In this document: positions 18,924 through 28,026 of the stretch, one piece after another
Position numbering within the stretch: the stretch's first letter is position 1
How the letters are laid out: the number at the start of each line of letters is the position of its first letter
Assembly (NCBI GenBank): GCA_964501335.1
Contig: CAZCTC010000023.1
Location: 37,277-101,276, forward strand
Direction: 5' to 3'
DNA length: 64,000 nucleotides
From: CAZCTC01 sp964501335
GTDB lineage: Bacteria; Chloroflexota; Anaerolineae; B4-G1; SLSP01
The notes under the pieces: model-generated
What the model saw: only the letters and a program-made list of their open reading frames with translations
Databases searched by the model: none
What the model was told of the DNA's origin: nothing
Made by a program: the position numbers and the translations under genes

Positions 18924-20021
18924 ATGGTTCACAAAGCAGATATTTTAATCGTCGATGATACCTTAGAAAATCTACGCCTCCTTTCCCAAATCCTATCCGG
19001 GCATGGATACCTGGTACGCGTAGCCCTCAATGGACTCCATGCCCTGGATACCATTTCGGAAAAAGCTCCTGACCTGATCCTGCTGGACATCATGATGCCC
19101 CACCTCGACGGCTATGAAGTCTGTGCGCGATTAAAAGCCGACGAAAGAACCCGCTCGATTCCGATTATCTTCATCAGTGCCCTTGACGGCATCGACGATA
19201 AAATCCGCGCTTTTGAAGTCGGAGGCGTGGATTACATCACCAAACCCTTTCAAATTGAAGAAGTGCTGGTCCGCGTTCAAACCCATCTGGCTCTTCGCAA
19301 CCTTCAATACGATCTGCAGATCAAAATCTCCGAACTGGATTCCTTTGCCCATACCGTGGCCCACGATCTAAAAAATCCCCTCACTACCATCATCGGTTAT
19401 GCCTCCTTAATGTCCAGCGCCGCCGGTAAAGATCTGCCAGTGGATCGATTGCGCCAGATCGTCACCCATGACAGCCAGTTGATTCTCCAGATTGCGGACC
19501 AAATGAACAACATTATCGACAGCCTGCTGGTATTGGCCAGTGTACAAAATCAGGCCGTCATTTTCCATCCGGTAAATATGGGCCCCATTTTGGAAAAAGT
19601 ACAACAACGCATCCTCCCGCAAATCCACGACAACCAGGCCCGGCTGATTCTGCCGGATCAATGGCCTATGGTTCAGGGCTATGCCCCCTGGGTCGAAGAA
19701 ATCTGGGCCAACTACCTCAGCAATGCCTTGAAATATGGAGGTCAACCGCCTCAAATTGAATTAGGAGCCACCCCGCAAAATGATGGGTGGATCCGTTTCT
19801 GGGTCCGCGATCATGGACCGGGATTGACTCAAGAACAACAATCCCGCTTGTTCACCCCCTTTGAACGATTAGGACAACCGGCCCATAACGGACATGGACT
19901 GGGCCTTTCGATTGTTTCACGAATTGTGGAACGGTTGGGGGGGCAGGTAGGGGTAGAAAGTGCACCGGGCCAGGGCACAACGTTCTTCTTCACGTTGTTG
20001 GAATCCAGAACGGCCTCTTAA
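18924..20021 (+). CDS. REC-histidine kinase (receiver at N-terminus, no membrane segment)
   Basis: The 365-residue protein has an N-terminal receiver (LIVDDT, acceptor Asp55 in LLDIMMPHLDG, Lys in TKPF near 107), a dimerisation helix with His147 in FAHTVAHDLKNPL, and a HATPase_c domain (NYLSNALKYGG near 270, DHGPGL, GHGLGLSI near 330). There is no membrane segment, so it is a cytoplasmic relay that receives phosphate and passes it on or is gated by it. It is flanked by a clear promoter upstream and a repeat-filled gap downstream, and is probably transcribed alone. Confidence 0.9.
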   Translation: MVHKADILIVDDTLENLRLLSQILSGHGYLVRVALNGLHALDTISEKAPDLILLDIMMPHLDGYEVCARLKADERTRSIPIIFISALDGIDDKIRAFEVGGVDYITKPFQIEEVLVRVQTHLALRNLQYDLQIKISELDSFAHTVAHDLKNPLTTIIGYASLMSSAAGKDLPVDRLRQIVTHDSQLILQIADQMNNIIDSLLVLASVQNQAVIFHPVNMGPILEKVQQRILPQIHDNQARLILPDQWPMVQGYAPWVEEIWANYLSNALKYGGQPPQIELGATPQNDGWIRFWVRDHGPGLTQEQQSRLFTPFERLGQPAHNGHGLGLSIVSRIVERLGGQVGVESAPGQGTTFFFTLLESRTAS

Positions 20022-20034
20022 AACGCACTCTTCC

Positions 20035-20217
20035 CATCCCGCGCGTCACTTTTTTACCAGGAAAGTAATGGTTGCGGGACGCTAAAAAAGCTAATCGCAC
20101 AGGTCGAAAAAAACCCTATTTTTGCGCGCATTCTTATGCGCGCAAAAATACAAACAAAAAACTCTCTCCATCCCGCGCGTCACTTTTTTACCAGGAAAGT
20201 AATGGTTGCGGAACGTA
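20035..20217 (+). repeat. Hairpin/GCGGGACG repeat: block-hairpin-block
   Basis: Two nearly identical ~45-bp blocks (20035-20081 and 20169-20213; one substitution, GCGGGACG against GCGGAACG) flank a perfect hairpin at 20117-20150 (15-bp arms, loop tctt, stem core TTTTTGCGCGC). Together with an A-rich linker this is the first copy of the main intergenic repeat family. The rest of the gap to 20415 shows only a TATAAT at 20280-20285 that could be a -10 box for the next gene. Confidence 0.8.
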
Positions 20218-20415
20218 AAAACTGTTTTTAATCTATGAAAATGAACAATCGCATCGGTCGATAAATTTCGGCCTTGTGCTATAATAAATCAGAGATTGCG
20301 CAGGCTTCTCTCTCCATAAAACACTCCCAACCACACTATAAATGCATTCGTGCATAGAACCGGTGATCTTTCACCCTGTGCTCATTGATAAAATACAGAG
20401 GCGTGCGAAAATAGC

Positions 20416-23400
20416 ATGGAGCCATCATCATTCCCCCCCTCAAACGAAACAGAGTGCCCGCAAAATTCTTTCACCCCACTTCCCGCCGAAAGAATCTTGG
20501 AAGCACTGGATGTTTTAATAGTTGTCATCGATTCCCGGGGCCGGATTGTGGATCTCAACCAGGCAGTCGAACAAAAAACCGGCTATGCCCGGCAGAATTT
20601 AATTGGGAATTATGTCTGGGAAAGCCTCTTGTGGAAAAACCTGCCCCCATCTCCGCGTCTGGAAGCGATGCAAGCCGCCCTGACAGATCCCCTTTCCGCA
20701 ACCATCTTCCCGGCTCAAATCACGCAGTATCTCGCGGGCCCCGGCGACCGCACCCTCATTCAATGGTCGATCCGCGCAGCCTTTGATGCCGATCAACATA
20801 TCACCCACTACATCGGCACCGGCTTTGATATCACCCATCAACATGAATCCGAAACCGTCCTGCGCCGCCAAAATCAGGGACTGAGCCTCCTTACCCATGC
20901 CGCCCAGGCGCTCACCTCCAGCCTGGAAATGGATCGGGTCATGGCTTCTATCCTGGATGAAACCTGCCAGATCCTCGATGTTCTGGCCTGTTCAATCTGG
21001 CTGCTCAATGAAGAAACCGGTCAACTGGTCTGTGAACAGGCCAGCGGGCCGCAAAATGAACAGGTCCGCGGGTGGAAACTGGATCCCGGGGTAGGCATCG
21101 CCGGATGGGTCGTCGAACATGGACAAAGCCTGATTGTGGCCGATGCCCAAAACAACATCTACTATTTTCCCAATGTGGGAATCCACACTGGATTGGATCT
21201 CCGCTCTATCCTCTGTGTCCCCTTGCGCGGAAAACATAAAATCATCGGCGTGCTGCAAGTCATGGATCGTACCGTAGGGCGTTTCGATGCCACTGACATG
21301 TCTTTAATGGAATCCCTGGCCGCCTCCGCCTCCGCCGCCATTGAAAATGCCCGCCTCTTCGCCGAAACTCACCAACGGGCCCATCAAATGGCCACGCTTA
21401 ACCGCATCGTCCAGCAACTCAATGCGGCTCTGAGCACCACCGATATCTTCAAGGTTTTGGCAACCGAATTGACGGCCTTGATCCCATGCGACCAGAGTTG
21501 GGTCGGTCTGCTGGACTCAACCCACGAAGCCCTGATCCTGCATTTTCTGGAAAACCAACCCGATCTCAACGCCGGCCTGCGCTGGCCGCTGGATCTGGCC
21601 TCCTGGGGTAAAAATCTGCTGCAAGGGGAAATTTCGCTCACCCCGGAACTTCTCCAAAATGCCGATTTCCCCTACGATCGCTGGCTCTATGCAGCCGGCC
21701 ACCGTTCGCAACTGATCGCTCCGCTGCAACTCGGAGAACGCATTATCGGGGCCTTGATCCTGGCCGCTACCCGAACTACGGCTTATCTGGAATCCGATCG
21801 CCAATTGATCCATCAACTGGCCGGCACAGTAGCCGCCGCCCTGAACAATGCGCTGCTTTTTGAAGAAACCGAACGATTGAAAACGTTCAACGAACAAATC
21901 GTGCAAAACATGGATGAAGGGATCTTGATCTGTAACGATCTGGGGCAGATCACCTTCGTCAATCCCAAGATGGCCGAAATCCTGGAAACCTCCCCCGATT
22001 CTCTGATCGAGCAATATTGGGAATCGCTCCTGCCGCCGCAAGATCTGGCCCAGGTACGTCCCGAAATCCTCGTGCGCCCCCCCCTGCGCACCGGCTATTA
22101 CGAAACCAATCTAAAAACCTCCCGGGGAACCCTCCTGCCCATCCAGGTCAATGCCACGCCCCTCACAGCGACCTCCGCCCCTGGCGGAGTCTTATCGGTC
22201 ATCACCAACCTGGCCCCCCGCCGGCAGGCGGAAGCCGCAGTTCAGGCCATCTTTAAAGGCACCGCCGCCACCGTCGGACGCGCCTTCTTTGAATCTCTGG
22301 TCATGGAACTGGCTACCGTATTACAGGTTCGAGCGTCCTTCATAACACTCCCCATCTCTATAGAAACCGGCGATTTACAAACGATCACCATCTGCCTGGA
22401 CCGTACCATCATCCCCAATCGCCGTTATAACTGGGCCGGTGCTCCCTCCGAATTTATGTTCAAAACCGGGCAACCTTTTTATACCGATAATCTCAAAGCC
22501 CATTTCTCATGGTCCTTATTGTCTGAGGAAATCGACGCCCAAAGTTTTATGGGAATTCCCCTCTTTTCAGCAGAAGGGAAACCGCTGGGAATGCTGGTCA
22601 TTACCCATGATAAGCCCATTAGCGATCCGGCCCTGGCCCACACGTTGCTCTCGATCTTCGCCGCCCGCGTAGGCGTGGAACTGGAACGCATGGCCGCAGA
22701 AGAAGCCCTGCAGGCCAGTGAATTGCGCTATCAGGGAATCATCGAAGATCAGCTGGAAGTCGTTGTCCGCTTTACCCTTGACGGCAAATTGACCTTTGCC
22801 AACCGGGCTGCCTGTGAATGTTTCGGGTTGGACCCGGAAATGCTCGCCGCCTACGATTACCGCGAAACAGTACCCGAAACTTCCCGCGAATTCCTGCACC
22901 AGCAACTCCTCGCCTTAACCCCCGACAATCCGGTGTTGATCGGAGAAAATGTCAATATCGATGCCCGGGGTGATCACCGTTGGATGCGCTGGTCCAACCG
23001 GGCTATCTTCAACGACCGGGGAGAAATCGTCGAAATTCAATCGCTGGCCCTGGATATCAGCGACCGCAAACAAATGGAAGAAGCGCTCCGGGAATCCGAA
23101 GAGCAATATCGCCTGATGTTTGAAACCATGCTCAACGGTTTCTCTCTCCATGAAATGATCTTCGATGAAAATGGCCGGCCCAGCGACTACCGCTTCCTGG
23201 CCATCAACCCCGCCTTTGAAAAATTCACCGGCATTTCGCCCGATCGCGCGATCGGACATCTCATGTCGGAAATAATTCCCGACCTGGACCCCATCTTCCT
23301 GGAAAATTACGGCCGGGTAGCCATAACCGGCATGCCCTTCCATTTTGAAGCTTATGTTCCCCAATTGGGACGCCACTACGAAATCAATGCGTACAGGCCC

Positions 23401-25686
23401 AAACCCGGTCACTTCGCCACCATCTTCAGCGATGTCACCCAACGGGTTAAAATGTTCGAGGCTTTACAGGCTTCAGAAGAACAGCTCTCCCAAATCGTCG
23501 AAACCACCCCGGCCGGCATTATCAAATTCGACATCCATGGCCGGATTATCTTTGCCAATTCAGCGGCAGAAACCATCCTGGAACTGCAGCGCAACGACCT
23601 GCTGGGCCAGACTTACTACGATGGACAATGGGAAATTACCACCCTCAACGGTGAGCCCTTCCCGGAAAGCCGGATGCCCTTCGTTCAAGTCCTGCAAACA
23701 GGAATCCCCGTCCACAATATAGAATTCTGTGTCCAACGGTCTCAAGGGCACCCGATCTTCCTTTCCGTTAACGCCGCTCCCTTGAAAGATGCCGAGGGAA
23801 AACTGACCGGCGTCCTGGCCGTGCTCAGCGACATCACCGAAACCCGCCGGACCGTGGAAACATTGCACATCTCCGAAGAAAAATTCCGCCGCATCGTCGA
23901 AACCGCCCGCGAAGGGATCTGGACTCTCGACAAGACCGGCCGCACCAACTTTGTCAATCATCAGGTAATCGAATTGTTAGGCTACCAGCCGGAAGAAATC
24001 CTGGGCCGCCCCTTCTTCCATTTCGTTCCGGAAGAGGATCGTCCGGATTTCGCTCACGACCCGCAGCATGCCCCCCGGATCGCCTCAGGAAAATTCGAAC
24101 AACGACTGCTGCGCGCCGACGGCAGCGAAATCTGGGGGTGGGTTTCCTCCACAGGCATCCGAGATGAACAGGGTCATTTTAACGGCATGATCGCCATGAT
24201 CACCGATATGACTGAATACCGTCAGGCCCTGGAAAACGTGCGCCAGTCCGAACAAAAATTCCGCACACTCTTCGACTCAGTCGCCGACGCCCTCTATATT
24301 TTCGATAGCCGGGGACACTTCCTGGAAGTCAATCAGGTCGCCTGCGAACAGTTGGGCTACACCCACGAAGAGATGCTGAAACTCTCCCTCTTTGACATCA
24401 ACGATCCCCAGGCCCAGACCAACACGACCAACCGTTTAAACCGTGTCCTCAGCCAGGGACGGATCTTTGCCGAAACCGTTCACATCCGGCGCGACGGCAC
24501 CCGGATCCCGGTAGAAATCAACAGCCGCACGCTGCTCTACGAAAACCAGCTGGCGATCTTCAGCAGTGCGCGGAATATCACCGAACGCAAGCTGGCCGAA
24601 GCCGCCATGCAGGAACAGGAAGCCCAATACCGCATCGTCATTCAGACAGCTCTCGATGGTTTTGTGGCACTCTCCACCCAGGGCCGCATCCTCGACCTCA
24701 ATGATTCCTTTGCCCAGATGACCGGCTACAATCGGCGAGAACTGACCGGCATGAACATTCACAATCTGGACAATGGCATGACGCTCGAAACCCTCCACCG
24801 AAAGATAGAAAAAATCATCACGGTAGGTCAGGATCTCTTTGAAACCCGGTTGAAATGCAAAGATGGACACGAAATCGATGTCGAAGTCAGCGCTCACTAC
24901 ATGAAAACCCAAAGCCAGGGGCTCCTGTTCTGTTTTGTGCGCAACATCAGCGAACGCAAACGCAACCAGGAAATTCTTCTGCGCACCGAACGTCTGGCCG
25001 GTATGGGACGGATGGCCGCCGCCCTGGCCCACGAGATCAACAATCCTCTGCAATCGATCGGCAGCAGCATGGAACTGGTCCTGGACTTCCCCCTGCCAGA
25101 AACCGAAAAAGCCGAATACCTTCACAATGTCCGCACCGAAATCGATCGGCTGAAAACCCTCACCCACCGCATTCTGGATTTTGCCCGCCCGCCGCGACTG
25201 GAACGCCATATGGTCCAGGTCACCGACATCCTGCAAACAACGCTGGCCTTCGCCGGCAAACAACTCCAGCACAGTCGGATTCAAATTTCCACCGACTTGG
25301 CCGCCGATCTGCCTCAGATCTCCGGAGCTTCCGCTTCATTGTCCCAGGTCTTCCTCAACCTGATCCTCAATGCCGCCGAAGCCATGCCCGAGGGCGGTCA
25401 ACTGCTCATCTCCGCCCGGGCCGAAGAAGAGCAAATCCGCATCACTTTCACAGACTCCGGTCCCGGACTGACCTACGATGTCCAACAACAGATTTTCGAA
25501 CCCTTCTTTACGACAAAAACCGACGGAACCGGCCTGGGAATTCCGATCAGTCATAGCATCATTCAACAACACGGAGGAAAATTGCTCGCCGAAAATGCTC
25601 CCTCAGGCGGAGCCTGCTTTATCATCCTGCTCCCCATCGCCCCCCCCCTTATGACCCTGTCTGAAGAAGACATAGCTTTATTATGA
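20416..25686 (+). CDS. Giant PAS/GAF sensor histidine kinase
   Basis: The 1756-residue protein has no clear membrane segment. Order: PAS (about 27-150), GAF (165-315), GAF (320-485), PAS (487-607), GAF (615-760), then six consecutive PAS domains (about 765-1520). The kinase core follows: H-box ALAHEINNPLQSI with acceptor His near 1539, N-box NLILNAAEAMPEGG, DSGPGL and GTGLGIPIS. The H-box resembles NtrB-like kinases. There is no receiver, so phosphate goes to a separate regulator; the REC-winged-helix protein encoded next is the obvious candidate. Upstream Shine-Dalgarno is weak. Sensor ligands (redox, haem or small molecules) are not predictable. Confidence 0.9.
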   Translation: MEPSSFPPSNETECPQNSFTPLPAERILEALDVLIVVIDSRGRIVDLNQAVEQKTGYARQNLIGNYVWESLLWKNLPPSPRLEAMQAALTDPLSATIFPAQITQYLAGPGDRTLIQWSIRAAFDADQHITHYIGTGFDITHQHESETVLRRQNQGLSLLTHAAQALTSSLEMDRVMASILDETCQILDVLACSIWLLNEETGQLVCEQASGPQNEQVRGWKLDPGVGIAGWVVEHGQSLIVADAQNNIYYFPNVGIHTGLDLRSILCVPLRGKHKIIGVLQVMDRTVGRFDATDMSLMESLAASASAAIENARLFAETHQRAHQMATLNRIVQQLNAALSTTDIFKVLATELTALIPCDQSWVGLLDSTHEALILHFLENQPDLNAGLRWPLDLASWGKNLLQGEISLTPELLQNADFPYDRWLYAAGHRSQLIAPLQLGERIIGALILAATRTTAYLESDRQLIHQLAGTVAAALNNALLFEETERLKTFNEQIVQNMDEGILICNDLGQITFVNPKMAEILETSPDSLIEQYWESLLPPQDLAQVRPEILVRPPLRTGYYETNLKTSRGTLLPIQVNATPLTATSAPGGVLSVITNLAPRRQAEAAVQAIFKGTAATVGRAFFESLVMELATVLQVRASFITLPISIETGDLQTITICLDRTIIPNRRYNWAGAPSEFMFKTGQPFYTDNLKAHFSWSLLSEEIDAQSFMGIPLFSAEGKPLGMLVITHDKPISDPALAHTLLSIFAARVGVELERMAAEEALQASELRYQGIIEDQLEVVVRFTLDGKLTFANRAACECFGLDPEMLAAYDYRETVPETSREFLHQQLLALTPDNPVLIGENVNIDARGDHRWMRWSNRAIFNDRGEIVEIQSLALDISDRKQMEEALRESEEQYRLMFETMLNGFSLHEMIFDENGRPSDYRFLAINPAFEKFTGISPDRAIGHLMSEIIPDLDPIFLENYGRVAITGMPFHFEAYVPQLGRHYEINAYRPKPGHFATIFSDVTQRVKMFEALQASEEQLSQIVETTPAGIIKFDIHGRIIFANSAAETILELQRNDLLGQTYYDGQWEITTLNGEPFPESRMPFVQVLQTGIPVHNIEFCVQRSQGHPIFLSVNAAPLKDAEGKLTGVLAVLSDITETRRTVETLHISEEKFRRIVETAREGIWTLDKTGRTNFVNHQVIELLGYQPEEILGRPFFHFVPEEDRPDFAHDPQHAPRIASGKFEQRLLRADGSEIWGWVSSTGIRDEQGHFNGMIAMITDMTEYRQALENVRQSEQKFRTLFDSVADALYIFDSRGHFLEVNQVACEQLGYTHEEMLKLSLFDINDPQAQTNTTNRLNRVLSQGRIFAETVHIRRDGTRIPVEINSRTLLYENQLAIFSSARNITERKLAEAAMQEQEAQYRIVIQTALDGFVALSTQGRILDLNDSFAQMTGYNRRELTGMNIHNLDNGMTLETLHRKIEKIITVGQDLFETRLKCKDGHEIDVEVSAHYMKTQSQGLLFCFVRNISERKRNQEILLRTERLAGMGRMAAALAHEINNPLQSIGSSMELVLDFPLPETEKAEYLHNVRTEIDRLKTLTHRILDFARPPRLERHMVQVTDILQTTLAFAGKQLQHSRIQISTDLAADLPQISGASASLSQVFLNLILNAAEAMPEGGQLLISARAEEEQIRITFTDSGPGLTYDVQQQIFEPFFTTKTDGTGLGIPISHSIIQQHGGKLLAENAPSGGACFIILLPIAPPLMTLSEEDIALL

Positions 25687-25701
25687 GTTCGAAAAAAGCT
25701 G

Positions 25702-25880
25702 TATTTTTGCGCGCAAAAATACCAATAAAAAATCGACCTGTGCGGTTAGGCTGAGAAAAAAGCCCATATTTTCGGCGGCTTTCTGAAGCCGCCGAAAATA
25801 TGAATAAAAATAATTCTCTCTGCCTGCTTCGCACGACGCGGCGATTCTCAGCGGGAAGGTACCAGTTGCGGGACGCTAAA
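25702..25880 (+). repeat. Hairpin/GCGGGACG repeat between kinase and regulator
   Basis: A loopless 20-nt palindrome with core GCGCGC (25702-25721) is followed by a full unit: CCTGTGCGGTTAG lead-in, hairpin 25765-25802 (17-bp arms, loop tctg, core TTTTCGGCGGCTT), A-rich linker, and the terminal block ending GTTGCGGGACG near 25875. It fills the gap between the giant kinase and the regulator, so any read-through transcript would carry these hairpins. Confidence 0.8.
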
Positions 25881-25895
25881 TAGAAAGTTGCATTC

Positions 25896-26717
25896 ATGAT
25901 CACTATGAAAATCACAGAAAAGACCAGACTGAACACCGCTCATATTTTAGTCGTCGACGACGAAACCACAGCCCGTGGAGCCATCGCTCGCGCCCTGCAA
26001 TTGAGCGGTTATCAGGTCCAGGAAGCCGATTCCGGCGAAGAAGCCCTCCAATATCTCAATGCCCAACCTTACGATGTCATGCTGCTCGATCTCCGCATGC
26101 CCGGAATTGACGGCGTCACCGTCATGCGCCATATCCGCGCCGAACATCCCCACACCACCGTCATCGTCTTGACCGGTTATGCCACCCTGGAAAGCGCCAT
26201 CGAAGCCGTCAAGGTAGGGGCGGCCGATTACTTGATGAAACCTTGCAGCATCCGGGAAATCATCACCGCCGTGGAAAATGCCCATCAACGCCGCCAGGAA
26301 CCGCGCCTGAGACAACAACTTATTGAAGTCATGCAAGAAGCCCTGGGAGCCCTGCAAACCCCCGCCCCGCCGCCCGTCGTCACGACAACACCACCATCCC
26401 ATACCCCCAGCCCCTTACAACTGGATTCCGCCCGTCAGCAGCTTCTCTGGAACCCTATGAACAACACTGCCCCCCTCTCCGTCGAACTGACGACGCACGA
26501 AACAACCCTGCTTACCTACCAAATGGAACATCCCAACGCCATCCTCACCTGCAATGAACTCGCGACGGTGCTGGGATATGAGCAAATCGCAGCCTGGGAA
26601 GCCCAGGAGATCGTGCGTCCGCATATCTCCCGCCTCCGCCAAAAAATCCGCCGGCTCACCCCCGAAGAAATTATCTTCACCATCCGCGGCAAAGGCTACC
26701 GCTTCAACCTCCCCTGA
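25896..26717 (+). CDS. Response regulator, receiver plus OmpR-type winged helix
   Basis: The 273-residue protein has a receiver (LVVDDE, acceptor Asp near 66 in MLLDLRMPGIDG, MKPC where the usual motif is KPF), a proline/threonine-rich linker (about 150-180) and a C-terminal winged helix (about 190-273) ending FTIRGKGYRFNLP, typical of OmpR/PhoB regulators. It lies 209 bp after the giant PAS/GAF kinase and is its likely partner. Start is uncertain between ATG 25896 and ATG 25905, since neither has a clear ribosome-binding site. Confidence 0.88.
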   Translation: MITMKITEKTRLNTAHILVVDDETTARGAIARALQLSGYQVQEADSGEEALQYLNAQPYDVMLLDLRMPGIDGVTVMRHIRAEHPHTTVIVLTGYATLESAIEAVKVGAADYLMKPCSIREIITAVENAHQRRQEPRLRQQLIEVMQEALGALQTPAPPPVVTTTPPSHTPSPLQLDSARQQLLWNPMNNTAPLSVELTTHETTLLTYQMEHPNAILTCNELATVLGYEQIAAWEAQEIVRPHISRLRQKIRRLTPEEIIFTIRGKGYRFNLP

Positions 26718-26734
26718 CGAAGAAGCAAAAATCT

Positions 26735-26815
26735 CCCCGAGGGCGGCCACATCGGGCCGCCCCTACCCAAATGCCGCCAATGTAGGGGTACCCCTTGTGG
26801 GTACCCAATCCTGAC
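26735..26815 (-). repeat. Twin-palindrome repeat (GTAGGGGC family), minus orientation
   Basis: Read on the minus strand, a GGGTACCC-containing palindrome ending in CCCCTACA is followed by GTAGGGGCGGCCCGATGTGG and CCGCCC. The paired inverted modules resemble REPIN-type elements. In the copies at 33.7, 36.7 and 46.3 kb the first stem is GGGCGCCC, so this copy has changed both stem arms together. Confidence 0.65.
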
Positions 26816-27009
26816 AAATCGTCTATTTTCATCCTTCGGGGTGCCGCCCCCCGCATGGCCTTCTGTCCTGAAAATAGCCCCGTCTAAGGTGCGACGCACT
26901 TTCTATCCCTAGAACCACCGATTCAAACGGACCCATCTGAAGGCAAGTCGCCTGTCCTTGCAAGATCAGAGTGCGTTGCACCTCTTTAGAAAATCACCCT
27001 CACCCGCAC

Positions 27010-27115
27010 AAAGCCCCTCTCCTGTAAGTTGCGCCGCGCTGGATCGGAAGAGAGAGTTTTTTTGTTGATGTTTTGGTGCGCCTCAGAAGGCGCACCAAAA
27101 CATAGGCTTTTTCAG
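27010..27115 (-). repeat. Hairpin/GCGGGACG repeat, minus orientation
   Basis: Minus-strand copy: hairpin 27068-27103 (16-bp perfect arms, core TTTTGGTGCGCCT, loop caga on the plus strand), A-rich linker on its left, and the block with CCAGCGCGGCGC further left. It lies in the 763-bp gap before the first cheW. Confidence 0.7.
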
Positions 27116-27135
27116 AGCCGCACAGGCGACGCAGG

Positions 27136-27158
27136 CTGTCTACTTGCCGCTGTCTACT
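27136..27158 (-). repeat. GTAGACAG dispersed repeat (short copy)
   Basis: Reverse-complement copy of the AGTAGACAGCAGCAAGTAG element, two GTAGACAG units here. It lies next to the hairpin repeat. Longer copies are at 29581, 42573, 46122 and 46518. Confidence 0.6.
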
Positions 27159-27224
27159 TCCGCTGAATTTTCATCCTTCGGGGTGCTCCCCTGCATGGCC
27201 TTCTGTCCTGAAAATAAGCCGGGG

Positions 27225-27330
27225 CCTTTAACGCAGAGTCGCAAAGTTGCAGAGGCGCAGAGCCAGAGAAAATAATCTATCCCTCTCTGCGTCTCTCTGT
27301 GATCTCTGCGCCTCTGTGGTGAAATCTCTT
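27225..27330. repeat. CTCTGCG-rich imperfect inverted repeat
   Basis: The left part (cgcagagtcgcaaagttgca, 27231-27250, then gaggcgcagag) is complementary with mismatches to the right part (ctctctgcgtctctctgtg, then ctctgcgcctctgtggtg, to about 27320), giving a long imperfect stem. I recognise this CTCTGCG motif as one that turns up in unrelated bacterial intergenic regions. There is no reading frame of note. The remaining ~150 bp to the cheW start hold the palindromic tract TTGCAAACAATTGCAA and nothing else I can name. Confidence 0.5.
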
Positions 27331-27480
27331 TCTCCTCCTTCCAGGTGCCGCCCCCTGCAAGCTTTTGCAAACAATTGCAAGCACCGCCCTCCCTCTCTTC
27401 CGTTAAAATTAAACATACGTTGTCATAGCATTATCGTCACGCCCATCATTGGCGCCCCAGGTCCAAATCGAGGATCAATC

Positions 27481-28026
27481 ATGAAACACACAGCAGATGC
27501 ACTTAAATTCGCTTCGGGGAATTTGCTGACGTTCCGGATGGGACCCCAACATTACGCCCTGCCGATTGAAACAATCGTGCGCGTCATCGAAATGGTCACC
27601 ATCGCCCCCCTGCCGCAAGTCGATCCCAGCGTTGTCGGCGTGATCAATGTCAACGGCGCCCTGGTCCCGGTCGTCGACCTCCGCCGGCATCTGCACCTTC
27701 CCGAAATCCCCTGGGACCTGCATACCCCCATCATCTTGATCCGTCTCGACCCCCAAACCATCGGACTGATCGTCGATGAGGTTTTAGACATTCTCGAACT
27801 GCCGGCAGATCAACGCATCGCGCCGGCCGCCATCCTCCCGGCCACCCTCGGCCAGATCTCCGTCCTGCAAGGCCTCCTTTATCATGAAGGAGCCACCCTG
27901 TTGATTCTGGACAGCTCCCGCCTCTTCGACCCGCAACAGGCCGGCCTGCTCGCCGAAGCCACGACCTTTCTGACAAAGGCCCCTCCGGAACCTGCCGCGG
28001 AGAACGCCGATGCCCACAACACCTGA
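27481..28026 (+). CDS. cheW: CheW-like coupling protein
   Basis: The 181-residue CheW domain has LTFRMGPQHYALPIETIVRV at its start, GVINVNGALVPVVDLRR near 60-76 and IGLIVDEVLDIL near 98-109, all matching the two five-stranded barrels that couple receptors to CheA. I chose ATG 27481 (GAGGATCAATC upstream). The frame is open further upstream from 27247, but that extension is the low-complexity CTCTGCG repeat. The last 17 bp overlap the following cheR start, which indicates translational coupling. The C-terminal tail after about 160 is proline/alanine-rich. Confidence 0.9.
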   Translation: MKHTADALKFASGNLLTFRMGPQHYALPIETIVRVIEMVTIAPLPQVDPSVVGVINVNGALVPVVDLRRHLHLPEIPWDLHTPIILIRLDPQTIGLIVDEVLDILELPADQRIAPAAILPATLGQISVLQGLLYHEGATLLILDSSRLFDPQQAGLLAEATTFLTKAPPEPAAENADAHNT